In this document: positions 17,032 to 25,144 of the stretch, in pieces | Position numbering within the stretch: position 1 is the stretch's first letter | How the letters are laid out: each line of letters opens with the position of its first letter | Assembly: GCA_964642175.1 (NCBI GenBank) | Contig: CAZXOK010000005.1 | Location: 156,742 to 220,741, forward strand | Origin: JANQGG01 sp964642175 | Lineage (GTDB): Bacteria > Bacteroidota > Chlorobiia > Chlorobiales > Chloroherpetonaceae | Length of the DNA stretch: 64,000 nt | Direction of reading: 5' to 3' | Notes under the pieces: model-generated | Told to the model about the DNA's origin: nothing | The model's database searches: none | The model's input: only the letters and a program-made list of their open reading frames with translations | Program-made: the position numbers and the translations under genes

Positions 17032-18501
17032 ATGGGAACTAAAATTTTAATTCCTACCGCTCTTCGCCAGTACGCCGGAGGACATGAAATTGTGGAAGTT
17101 TCGGCCCAAAATGTATCCGGGGCCTTATCACAATTATCGGAGACTTATCCGGATTTAAAGAAAAACCTCTTTTCTGAACAAGGTTCATTACGTTCGTTTA
17201 TCAACATTTACAAAGGTGATGAAAATATTCGCGATCTCGAAAACCTGGACACACCCATAAAAGACGGGGATGAGTTGCTTATCGTGCCTTCAATTGCAGG
17301 TGGTTCGGATACGACCGATTTATTGGAAGATACCGCTCTGAGTAATGATGAAATCAAACGCTATAGCCGGCATTTATTGATCCCCGAATTTGGCTCAACC
17401 GGCCAGAAGAAACTTAAAAATTCCAGCGTTTTGATGATCGGTGCAGGGGGGCTTGGCTCCCCTCTTGCTATGTATCTGGCAGCTGCCGGTGTTGGCAAGA
17501 TCGGAATTGTGGAGTACGACACCGTTGATACCAGCAACCTTCAGCGGCAGTTACTATACCGCACCGATGATGTGGGTCGTCTGAAGGGCGAAGCCGCCAA
17601 AGCCTCCATCCAGGGAATCAATCCGTTTGTTGAGGTTGAACTTTACAATACACCGCTTCGCTCAGATAATGCCCTTGAGATCTTCAAAGGTTATGACGTG
17701 GTTGCAGACGGGACCGATAATTTCCCAACCCGGTACCTGGTAAACGATACCTGCGTTATGCTGGGCATTCCAAATGTGTATGGAAGCATTTTCAGGTTCG
17801 AAGGCCAGGTTAGCGTCTTTAACCTCGATGAAGATTGCGCCTGCTACCGCTGCCTTTACCCTGAGCCACCACCTCCGGGACTCGTCCCTTCCTGTGCCGA
17901 AGGTGGCGTTTTAGGTGTATTACCCGGAATTATCGGCTCCTTGCAGGCCATTGAAACCATTAAAGTTTTAACCGGTATTGGTGAGCCGCTTAAAAACAGG
18001 CTGGTGATTTTTGATGCTTTAAAAATGAAATTCAGAGAGTTGAAGCTGAAAAAAAACAAAGAGTGTGTTGTTTGTTCCGATCATCCAACCGTCACTGAAT
18101 TGATTGATTATGAACAGTTTTGTGGCATGCCCTCTCATGATCGAATGGAAGTGGATCAGACCATTGAAAAACAATCCAGCTCTCCCGACGAGATCACTGT
18201 ATTTGAGCTTAAAGATCGCCTGGACAAAGGTCAAACCCCGTTTATCCTGGACGTTCGGTACCAGGAAGAGCATGATATCTGCCATCTTGAACAGGCTACC
18301 CTGATCTCTTTGCAGGATTTACCCTTGCGTTACCAGGAGTTGGATAGCAATATTGAAATTATTACCCTCTGCAAAGTTGGCGCACGCTCCGGCCAAGCCG
18401 CCGAATTCCTGCGTGAAAAAGGGTTTAAAAATGTTAAGAACCTCGTCGGTGGCATTGATGCCTGGGGTGAGCATATTGATCCGGATATGCCCATGTATTA
18501 A
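17032..18501 (+). CDS. CysO-like sulfur carrier / MoeB-type E1 / rhodanese triple fusion
   Basis: A 489-residue three-domain protein. Residues 1-91 are a ubiquitin-like ThiS/MoaD fold closest in style to mycobacterial CysO (start 'ILIPTALRQYAGG', end P-S-I-A-Gly90-Gly91). Residues about 104-355 are a MoeB/ThiF adenylating enzyme: GAGGLGSP (137-144), 'DTSNLQRQ', 'DGTDNFPTR', Zn cysteines 271, 274, 345 and 348, and Cys288 in P-S-C. Residues about 383-489 are a rhodanese with active Cys447 (C-K-V-G-A-R). The set activates a C-terminal glycine, brings persulfide sulfur and makes a thiocarboxylate, as MoeZ does for CysO. The odd point is that Gly91 is not C-terminal but followed by S-D-T-T-D, so cleavage is needed before activation. 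JAMM peptidases nearby could do this. Confidence 0.93.
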   Translation: MGTKILIPTALRQYAGGHEIVEVSAQNVSGALSQLSETYPDLKKNLFSEQGSLRSFINIYKGDENIRDLENLDTPIKDGDELLIVPSIAGGSDTTDLLEDTALSNDEIKRYSRHLLIPEFGSTGQKKLKNSSVLMIGAGGLGSPLAMYLAAAGVGKIGIVEYDTVDTSNLQRQLLYRTDDVGRLKGEAAKASIQGINPFVEVELYNTPLRSDNALEIFKGYDVVADGTDNFPTRYLVNDTCVMLGIPNVYGSIFRFEGQVSVFNLDEDCACYRCLYPEPPPPGLVPSCAEGGVLGVLPGIIGSLQAIETIKVLTGIGEPLKNRLVIFDALKMKFRELKLKKNKECVVCSDHPTVTELIDYEQFCGMPSHDRMEVDQTIEKQSSSPDEITVFELKDRLDKGQTPFILDVRYQEEHDICHLEQATLISLQDLPLRYQELDSNIEIITLCKVGARSGQAAEFLREKGFKNVKNLVGGIDAWGEHIDPDMPMY

Positions 18502-18511
18502 TCGCATGGGC
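18489..18511 (+). terminator. Possible terminator after the carrier/E1/rhodanese gene
   Basis: GCCCATG (18489-18495) pairs with CATGGGC (18505-18511) around a 9-base loop that contains the stop codon. The following TTCTCCCCTTTG is only a moderate U tract, so termination may be weak or factor-aided. Confidence 0.4.
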
Positions 18512-18757
18512 TTCTCCCCTTTGTTTCCATAAATCCCTAAATCAACCCCACTTTTAACCAGCCCAAAACATCCGACCTTTACCCCGGTGTAAATGCTCGG
18601 CTTGCCAACTCTAACCGTTTAAGGCTCTGCGTCAAAATGCGGTTAAGTGTTTTAATATTTTTTTATTTCATCGATTATTCAGATGTATCTTTATAGATTA
18701 AAGAATAGAAATGATTATTCTTAGAGGAAGAATGACAAGATTTTATTACCAGTTTGC

Positions 18758-20554
18758 ATGCATAATTTTGAGTTTTTAGGTGAATTAATTCTGATTGGCA
18801 GTCTGGCCATTGCGATTATTCTGATTTTCCAGAAGTTTAGAATTCCGTCGGTTATTGGTCTTATCGTAACCGGTATTATCCTCGGCCCCTCAGGATTTCA
18901 AATCATCCAGGATAACGAACTGATCACCGTTTTAGCTGAGCTTGGTGTGGTGCTGCTGTTGTTTACCATCGGCCTGGAGTTTTCGCTTGAGGAACTCAAC
19001 AGGCTGAAAAAAATTGTGGTATTTGGTGGTATTGCCCAAATGGCACTCACCATGATTGTCATAAGTCTTTTTACCCTGTTTGTGGTGAATATCTTCATGG
19101 GCAGCCAGCTCTTGTCGGTTCGTGAAGCGGTATTTCTGGGATTTGCTTTTTCGGTAAGTAGTACGGCCATTTGTTTGAAAATACTGGCTGAACGCGAAGA
19201 ATTGGATCTGCAGTACGGCAAAGTAACCCTTGGCATTCTGATCTTTCAGGATATTGCGATTGTACCGCTGATGATCGCTGTAAATTTTTTAAGTCCGGAA
19301 AAAGATACCGCAATAGAAAATGTGCTTCTGGAGCTGGGTGTATTGGTGGTATTTGGCATTTTAATTTTCAGCGGTTTCAGAATTTTCATGCCGAAAGTGG
19401 TGGAGCTTATTTCCTCGCTTCATGCCAAGGAAGTTTTGGTACTTGGAGCACTGGTGTTGTGCTTTGGCTCGGCTTACCTGGCTTCTATGATCGGACTTTC
19501 ACTGGCCCTGGGTGCCTTTGTTGCCGGTATGATCATAGCCAGTACCGACGACAGTCATAAAATTGCTCGCACCATCGAGCCGTTTCGTGAAGCTTTAACC
19601 AGTATTTTCTTTATCTCGGTAGGCTTACTGCTGAATGTTGAAGTTATCGATCTGCCCTTGTTTATAACTATTGCCGTTGGCGTATTACTTGTTAAAGGAG
19701 CTATTGTTACCATAGTTACATTTGTGCTTGGCTACTCGTTTCGTGTGAGCATTATGGCCGGTATGGCTCTGGCTCAAATCGGGGAGTTCTCTTTTATTTT
19801 GTCGGAGACGGCGTTTCACAATAAAGTGATTGATGAACCGTTGTTCCAGTCCATGCTTGTGATTATTGTGGTTACCATGATCATTACCCCGGCCATGATT
19901 GCCTATGCGCCACATGTAGCAGAAAAAATGGCGCCGGCCATGCGGTTCATCCCGTTACCTTCTAAACACCTTTTTCAGTTCACCCCACCAGAAACCGACC
20001 AGACAATCATTCATCCGGGTGAAATTCATGCTGCCATTATCGGTTATGGGGTGATTGGCCAGAATATCAGCTCGGTGCTTAAAGCCACCAATATTTCTCA
20101 CAACATCCTTGAAATTGATCGTGAAGTTGTCAGGAAAAAAAGCCTGGCCGGAGAACCGATTTTTTATGGCGACAGCACCGATGTAAAAGCCCTTAAACGT
20201 ACCAATGTGGATCATGCCAGGGCAGTGGTTCTGGCTATTAACGACAGCGCTGCTATCCAGGAAAGCATCCAGGCTATTCGCAAGGTCAATAAAAATGCCT
20301 ATATCATTGTCCGTACCCGGTCTCTGGAAGATATTGATCAGCACTATAAATCCGGGGCTGATGTTGTGGTCACTGAAAAATTTGAGACATCCATACAGAT
20401 TTTCTCAATCCTGTTACAACACTTTAGTATTGAGCCGGAATTGATTTTGGAACAACAGGAAAGTATCCGGCGCGATTGTCAGCGCATTTTTCTCGGTGAG
20501 CCAAGGAATGGTGCTTCTCAGCCTGAACCTGAAAAAGAAAAAAACGAGGCTTAA
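18758..20554 (+). CDS. CPA2 family monovalent cation:proton antiporter with TrkA-N domain (KefB-like)
   Basis: A 598-residue protein. About residues 1-385 form the Na+/H+ exchanger membrane domain of some 12-13 helices, with the family start 'FRIPSVIGLIVTGIILGPSG' (27-46). A linker follows, and residues about 420-540 are a TrkA-N Rossmann domain ('AAIIGYGVIGQNISSVL') that binds a nucleotide and gates the channel. KefB/KefC and their relatives exchange K+ or Na+ for H+ to regulate cytoplasmic pH and potassium. The C-terminal 50 residues are charged and poorly conserved. The regulatory ligand cannot be read from sequence. Confidence 0.92.
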   Translation: MHNFEFLGELILIGSLAIAIILIFQKFRIPSVIGLIVTGIILGPSGFQIIQDNELITVLAELGVVLLLFTIGLEFSLEELNRLKKIVVFGGIAQMALTMIVISLFTLFVVNIFMGSQLLSVREAVFLGFAFSVSSTAICLKILAEREELDLQYGKVTLGILIFQDIAIVPLMIAVNFLSPEKDTAIENVLLELGVLVVFGILIFSGFRIFMPKVVELISSLHAKEVLVLGALVLCFGSAYLASMIGLSLALGAFVAGMIIASTDDSHKIARTIEPFREALTSIFFISVGLLLNVEVIDLPLFITIAVGVLLVKGAIVTIVTFVLGYSFRVSIMAGMALAQIGEFSFILSETAFHNKVIDEPLFQSMLVIIVVTMIITPAMIAYAPHVAEKMAPAMRFIPLPSKHLFQFTPPETDQTIIHPGEIHAAIIGYGVIGQNISSVLKATNISHNILEIDREVVRKKSLAGEPIFYGDSTDVKALKRTNVDHARAVVLAINDSAAIQESIQAIRKVNKNAYIIVRTRSLEDIDQHYKSGADVVVTEKFETSIQIFSILLQHFSIEPELILEQQESIRRDCQRIFLGEPRNGASQPEPEKEKNEA

Positions 20555-20581
20555 ACCTCTTTGGATAATGTTTAGAACACT

Positions 20582-20785
20582 ATGCTGACAGCTGCTATTG
20601 GATTTATTGCGTTTCTTGCCATGATGCTGTTTGTTTTCCTGATGAAAACATTCATGCTGAATAATGAGGAAGCGGATCGGGAAAGCCATCCTGATAACGA
20701 CACGTTAGACACGGATTCATTTAGCGATGGTGATGCCGGTGGCGGCGATGGAGATGGCGGAGATTGGATTCTCTTACTGTTGTAA
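20582..20785 (+). CDS. Small membrane protein with Asp/Gly-rich tail
   Basis: A 67-residue frame 27 bases downstream of the antiporter gene. One hydrophobic helix (about residues 2-24) is followed by an acidic region and a run of Gly and Asp (G-D-A-G-G-G-D-G-D-G-G-D-W) ending in leucines. Membrane-anchor plus Gly/Asp-rich tail proteins occur as small hypothetical genes. It overlaps the 3' end of the convergent OppC gene by 12 bases. Possibly co-expressed with the antiporter. Low complexity makes the call uncertain. Confidence 0.45.
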   Translation: MLTAAIGFIAFLAMMLFVFLMKTFMLNNEEADRESHPDNDTLDTDSFSDGDAGGGDGDGGDWILLLL

Positions 20786-21841
20786 CTTGGGATCAAATGC
20801 ATCACGCAAACCATCACCTATCATATTAATAGCCAGAACGGCAAGCATAATACCCATGCCAGGAAATAATGCCAGCCACCATCCCGTACCCGAAATTATA
20901 TAAGCATATCCATCACGTAGCATAGCCCCCCAGGAGGGATAAGGCGGCTGCACCCCAAAGCCCAAAAAACTTAAGCCGGCTTCTGCCAATATGGCATAAG
21001 CAAAATCAGCCGTAGCCACCACGGTAATCGGGCCGATACAATTTGGAAGAATGTGATTAAAAATGATACGCCAGGTTGGGTAACCCAACGCGCGTGTTGC
21101 TTCTACATATTCCATTTCACGAAGTGAAAGAAACTGTCCGCGAACAATTCTGGCCGAATCTACCCAGAGGGTAAAGCCTACCGCAATAAACACCTGCCAG
21201 AATCCACGACCCAGCGCAACACTGATAGCAATAACAAGTAATAAGGCCGGAAACGACCAGAATACATTGATCAGCCACATCACCACGGCATCGGTTTTTT
21301 GCTGAAAATACCCGCCAAAAGAGCCAAGGCCAATTCCAATCACCAACGCAATGGAGGTGGCAATTAAACCAACCGACAGTGAGATACGCGCCCCATAAAC
21401 CACTCGGGCAAAAATATCCCGGCCGTATTTATCGGTTCCCATTATATAAATCGGGGTTTTGTGCCAGTCATCCTGGCTTTCGCCATACAATTCATTTTCA
21501 GAGAGGTAAAATGGCCGGCCTTCAAAATCGTTGCCTTCTACACCACCCTGGATTTCATTGAAAAACCTGACCGGTATTGGCCTGGCTGAACTGATCTCGT
21601 CGGGATTCTGTGCAGGACTTTGTTTTAAAATGAGATTCCCCCGAAAAAAAGGGGGTTTTAACTCATACTCGTAGATTTGAGTAAAAGGATCCAGGCGGAA
21701 CAGCGTGGGGCCCAGGGTAGCCATACCCACCAGAAAGAGCATGATCACAAGACCCAGACCAGCCAGACGATTGGTCTTAAAGCGTTTCCATGATCGGGAT
21801 AGCGGGCTTTTGGAAAGCGATTGCTTGTTTTGTTCATCCAT
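20774..21841 (-). CDS. ABC transporter permease, DppC/OppC type
   Basis: A 355-residue inner-membrane permease. An OppC N-terminal segment with the first membrane helix (about residues 25-48) is followed by a long periplasmic loop of about 110 residues and then five helices of the BPD-transport domain. The EAA loop ('YVEATRALGYPTWRIIFNHILPN', about 238-260) that docks on the ATPase is intact. Peptide or nickel importers need DppB, DppD/F and a binding protein. None is adjacent here; an OppF-type ATPase lies alone at 55221. It is the last gene of the operon 24996-20774. Confidence 0.9.
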   Translation of the reverse strand: MDEQNKQSLSKSPLSRSWKRFKTNRLAGLGLVIMLFLVGMATLGPTLFRLDPFTQIYEYELKPPFFRGNLILKQSPAQNPDEISSARPIPVRFFNEIQGGVEGNDFEGRPFYLSENELYGESQDDWHKTPIYIMGTDKYGRDIFARVVYGARISLSVGLIATSIALVIGIGLGSFGGYFQQKTDAVVMWLINVFWSFPALLLVIAISVALGRGFWQVFIAVGFTLWVDSARIVRGQFLSLREMEYVEATRALGYPTWRIIFNHILPNCIGPITVVATADFAYAILAEAGLSFLGFGVQPPYPSWGAMLRDGYAYIISGTGWWLALFPGMGIMLAVLAINMIGDGLRDAFDPKLQQ

Positions 21842-21864
21842 GAGCTACCCGATTCACATGCGGT

Positions 21865-22368
21865 TTACCGTAACTTGAACTCACCTGATTTTGTAGCCGG
21901 CACCCGTACTTTTCCTAATAGTGGGATGTCGAAATGGAAACCGGTTGTGAGTTGATAGCTGGCTTTGCTTTTTGTGGCTAAATCAGAAAATACTGAAAAA
22001 ATATCAGCAAAATCAACCGTCAGGGGCAGATGAATAACCGAGCTCTGGTTTGGTTCAATGGTCATGGGTGTGTTTTGCTCACCTTTCAAAAAGGATTTCT
22101 GATTGATCAGTAAATTGTAATCAAAACCACTCAGGTCAACACCAACCGCATTGGGATTTGTGATTTTCAGATCAAACACAAAATCAGCAGACAGAATTGA
22201 AAAATTTTGGATATCTGCATTGATCACTTCAACAGATGGTTTTTGAACACCACCTTGTTTAAGTATCTCTTTAGCCGCCTTGCATCCCTGAAATACAACA
22301 GGCAGAACAGTTAACAGCAGAAAAGGAAAAAGCCATTTTTTTATAAGTACTGTGTAGGATCTGGTCAT
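21865..22368 (-). CDS. LEA type 2 (water-stress) domain protein, probable lipoprotein
   Basis: A 167-residue protein. A hydrophobic N-terminal segment (about 12-27) ends in F-Q-G-C-K, a weak lipobox with Cys29. Residues about 43-160 look like a single LEA-14/WHy domain: 'VINADIQNFSILSADFVFDLKITNPNAVGVDLSGFDYNLLIN' has the typical 'NP' and hydrophobic alternation. WHy domains in bacterial lipoproteins are linked to stress or outer-membrane functions, not well understood. It overlaps the end of the isochorismatase gene by one base, showing operon organisation. Confidence 0.72.
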   Translation of the reverse strand: MTRSYTVLIKKWLFPFLLLTVLPVVFQGCKAAKEILKQGGVQKPSVEVINADIQNFSILSADFVFDLKITNPNAVGVDLSGFDYNLLINQKSFLKGEQNTPMTIEPNQSSVIHLPLTVDFADIFSVFSDLATKSKASYQLTTGFHFDIPLLGKVRVPATKSGEFKLR

Positions 22369-22907
22369 TATTTAATGAGTTTAGAGATCTCTTTAAATTT
22401 AGGCCCTTCGGCTTTATGTAAGAGTTCAAAGAGGGCCATTTCAGTTGTGGTAAGCAATGCACCTGCCGTTTTTATACGATCCAGGGCAATAGATTTATTG
22501 AATTCGGTACGCGACGAGACCGCATCGGCCACCAAACTAACCTCGTAGCCTGCCTCGATTAAGTCCAGGCTGGTTTGATAGATACAAATATGAGTCTCGA
22601 TGCCGGTAAGCAGCAACTGGCGTCGGCCAAGTTCACGGATTTGCTCCGAAAAATCATCATTAGCGCAGCAACTGAAGGAAATTTTTTCTATGGGTTTTAC
22701 GTCGGGCATGAGCTCAGTGAGTTGGGAGAGAGTAGGCCCTAAACCTTTAGGATACTGCTCGGTTAGAATAATCGGCATCTCCAGAATTTGAGCCCCCTTG
22801 ATCAATCGCTCAACATTTAAAAACAGCTCTTCTTTTTCATGCATCAAATGGGCAAGCTTGCCTTGCACATCCACGACACATAATGCTGTATTGTCTAAGA
22901 CTAACAT
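22368..22907 (-). CDS. Isochorismatase-family cysteine hydrolase (YcaC-like)
   Basis: A 179-residue hydrolase with the D-K-C triad pattern: Asp14 in 'CVVDVQGK', a Lys in the 'P-I-E-K-I-S-F' segment (about residue 74) and Cys in 'ETHICIYQTSLDLI' (about residue 107), preceded by the cis-peptide-like G-I-E-T. Members hydrolyse isochorismate, nicotinamide, carbamates or other amides; the closest look is the YcaC group of unknown substrate. It is the third gene of the five-gene minus-strand operon. Confidence 0.88.
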   Translation of the reverse strand: MLVLDNTALCVVDVQGKLAHLMHEKEELFLNVERLIKGAQILEMPIILTEQYPKGLGPTLSQLTELMPDVKPIEKISFSCCANDDFSEQIRELGRRQLLLTGIETHICIYQTSLDLIEAGYEVSLVADAVSSRTEFNKSIALDRIKTAGALLTTTEMALFELLHKAEGPKFKEISKLIK

Positions 22908-22942
22908 ATTTGGATTATTTATTTAAATCGTTGTATAGGTTT

Positions 22943-23641
22943 TTATCTGCAGGTAATATATCCAAGTTTTTTGTAAGCTTTTGTAAGCTCGGCCATAAAG
23001 TCTTGCATTTTTTTTAAATCTTTCCTTCCGTCCGAACCTTCCACACCTGTATGTACATCCACACCTGCAGGTTTTACCCTTACAACTGCCTCACAGACAT
23101 TTCCGGCACATAATCCCCCTGCTAAAATAACCGGTTTTTCTGAACGCTCTACCAACTCAGCACTCAAACGCCAATCATGGACTTTTCCGGTTGCGCCGCA
23201 TGCGCCGGTATCCGGGTCAAATGTATCGGTAATGAACAGATCAACAACATCAGACAAATCCTCTAAATCTGTGATTAATTCTGCCTGAGAGTTTTGTCCT
23301 ATAACCAGGCTTTTTATGATAACCAATTCCGGCATCATGCCACGCAAGGTCTCTAATTCTTGTCGTGTGATCTGGCCATGAAGCTGAACGATCCCGGCTC
23401 CCAGTTCTCGTATAAAGGCCGAAATGTCTGAAGCTTGGCTGAGATACGTGATGACAACAACTTTCAAATCGGGTTGTATCTCTGAAATGAGTTTTTTTGC
23501 AGCTTGTTCACTCAGATCCTCCTGATGAACTGGCAAACGAAGCGGGAGACCTAAAAAAGGGATATTGGCCGTGGCTATCAGGCGGGCTTCCTGAAGGTCA
23601 TGAACACCTGCCACCTGTATCCAGGGAAAATCTATCTCCAT
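22943..23641 (-). CDS. TrpF-like phosphoribosylanthranilate isomerase homologue lacking the catalytic cysteine
   Basis: A 232-residue TIM barrel clearly related to TrpF: 'IVQLHG' (84-89), catalytic-type Asp139 in I-T-D-T, G-A-T-G-K (149-153) with D-W behind, 'LAGGL' (173-177) and the phosphate loop 'GVDVHTGVEGSDGRKD' (193-208). In the first strand, where TrpF has K-I-C-G-I with the general base Cys7, this protein has Q-V-A-G-V (Ala11). True TrpF activity is therefore doubtful. It starts 2 bases after the stop of the GWxTD gene and no trp genes are nearby. It may act on another sugar phosphate or have a binding role. Confidence 0.82.
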   Translation of the reverse strand: MEIDFPWIQVAGVHDLQEARLIATANIPFLGLPLRLPVHQEDLSEQAAKKLISEIQPDLKVVVITYLSQASDISAFIRELGAGIVQLHGQITRQELETLRGMMPELVIIKSLVIGQNSQAELITDLEDLSDVVDLFITDTFDPDTGACGATGKVHDWRLSAELVERSEKPVILAGGLCAGNVCEAVVRVKPAGVDVHTGVEGSDGRKDLKKMQDFMAELTKAYKKLGYITCR

Positions 23642-23643
23642 GC

Positions 23644-24996
23644 TTAATACATCCTGTTACGATCATCCCATTCAGGTACGGCAAGACGAAAGTCGCCAAA
23701 GCCATTAACATCTATGAACACAAACCTTCGCCGGTGCTGATGAAACTCCCAGACTTCAAAGGTTTTGTTGTTGAAATTCCCGGGTTGGCGCTCAACAAAA
23801 TCCGGTGCACCGTACTTAATGTAGATCATACCCATATCGGTACGCCAGCCTTTAATGTAGGTCGTAAAATGTTGATTGGCATAGCTGATGCGCGAGTAAT
23901 ACTCCGCCATCAGTTCATTGACTTCGGTACGGGGCGAAGGATCACGTTTTTTCCAGAACGCATTAAACAGCTCAAGTTTTTCATCGTAAGTTTTGGCTTC
24001 TTCAATGGGCTCAATTTCCTCGTAATCGGCTATATAATTTAATTGTTGTATAGCTTCATCAAGATCTATGATAAACGCAGCCAGGCCGCTCATGCGTACC
24101 CTGAAACTGGTTTCGGCAGAAGCCAGCAGCTTTCCTGTGAAATCTTCAACCTGAACATTCAAGCGGTAATCCCCCCCGTTGATTGGGTTTAAATCGATAC
24201 GATGGAACACATGGGTGGTTTTTGGCCTCATCATAATTGTTGAAACCCGTTTATTGGCCACAAACTCCTGGTTACCCAATCGCCAAAATGCATACCTGAC
24301 TTTAAGACTGTCGTATGTTTGATTTTGTTGATAGAGTTCAAAAAAAAGATCGTAGGTTGCCCCCTCCTCATTATTCAAAATCGGAGATATGCGAGGTTGA
24401 ATATATCGTTTTCCGGTTGAGTCGAACTTTTCGGTATCCAGGATCATCAGGGATGAAATGGCCAGGCCTTCCGGATTGTATGCCAGACTCTTGATCGCTG
24501 TTTTAACACTATATTCCCTGCCCGTTTCAATATCGGTGAGCTTAATTTCGAGAGTGTATGCTCGTGTTTCAACCCTGAGATTCAGTATTTCCAGAAAGGG
24601 TTTTTTCCTGGAGACCGATTCCTCGTAGGTCGAAAGCACCAGTTCTTTTCGCCATATTTTATCAGAGAGCAATGTTTCACCATCTTTATCAAATAACATT
24701 GCTGCCAGATAGTATCGCCCCACGTACATTTCACCTTCCTTGATAAAACTCAGGAGGTTTTTACTGACCTTAAGATATATGTTCAGGTTTTGTTGTTCGT
24801 TCTCAGCTTTGTACCAATAGGCCTTCAGAGCGAATGGCGGCAGGGTCTGGTAACGGGTTTTTTGATTGAAATTCTGCGCCTGGGTTTCGCCGGCCGAAAG
24901 ACCGATAAAACTAAAAAATGCCAGGCCGATCAGAAAAATCTTCAAAGAGGTTGATTTCAGGAAAAGACGCGGGTTTGTGTTGGTAAAACCAGTCAT
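23644..24996 (-). CDS. GWxTD domain-containing secreted protein
   Basis: A 450-residue exported protein with a signal peptide (about residues 14-39, ending at A-Q-A-Q). The C-terminal part contains the defining motif G-W-R-T-D followed by M-G-M-I-Y-I-K-Y-G-A-P-D (about residues 386-402) and 'FEVWEFHQHRRRFVFID'. The N-terminal half is beta-rich and resembles a substrate-binding or immunoglobulin-like region. GWxTD proteins are restricted mainly to FCB-group and related bacteria and have no assigned function. It heads the operon that continues with the TrpF-like gene. Confidence 0.88.
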   Translation of the reverse strand: MTGFTNTNPRLFLKSTSLKIFLIGLAFFSFIGLSAGETQAQNFNQKTRYQTLPPFALKAYWYKAENEQQNLNIYLKVSKNLLSFIKEGEMYVGRYYLAAMLFDKDGETLLSDKIWRKELVLSTYEESVSRKKPFLEILNLRVETRAYTLEIKLTDIETGREYSVKTAIKSLAYNPEGLAISSLMILDTEKFDSTGKRYIQPRISPILNNEEGATYDLFFELYQQNQTYDSLKVRYAFWRLGNQEFVANKRVSTIMMRPKTTHVFHRIDLNPINGGDYRLNVQVEDFTGKLLASAETSFRVRMSGLAAFIIDLDEAIQQLNYIADYEEIEPIEEAKTYDEKLELFNAFWKKRDPSPRTEVNELMAEYYSRISYANQHFTTYIKGWRTDMGMIYIKYGAPDFVERQPGNFNNKTFEVWEFHQHRRRFVFIDVNGFGDFRLAVPEWDDRNRMY

Positions 24997-25144
24997 GATG
25001 CTTAAGTCTGTTATATCATCTTAATGGTAAGTTCATAAGAGCCATTCAGAATGCCAAATAATTTTGGGTGAATACTACTTTATAATTAACCTTTTTTGTA
25101 TTGTTTCTCCCAATTGAAACGAAAACCATTCAAAACTGAGTCTG

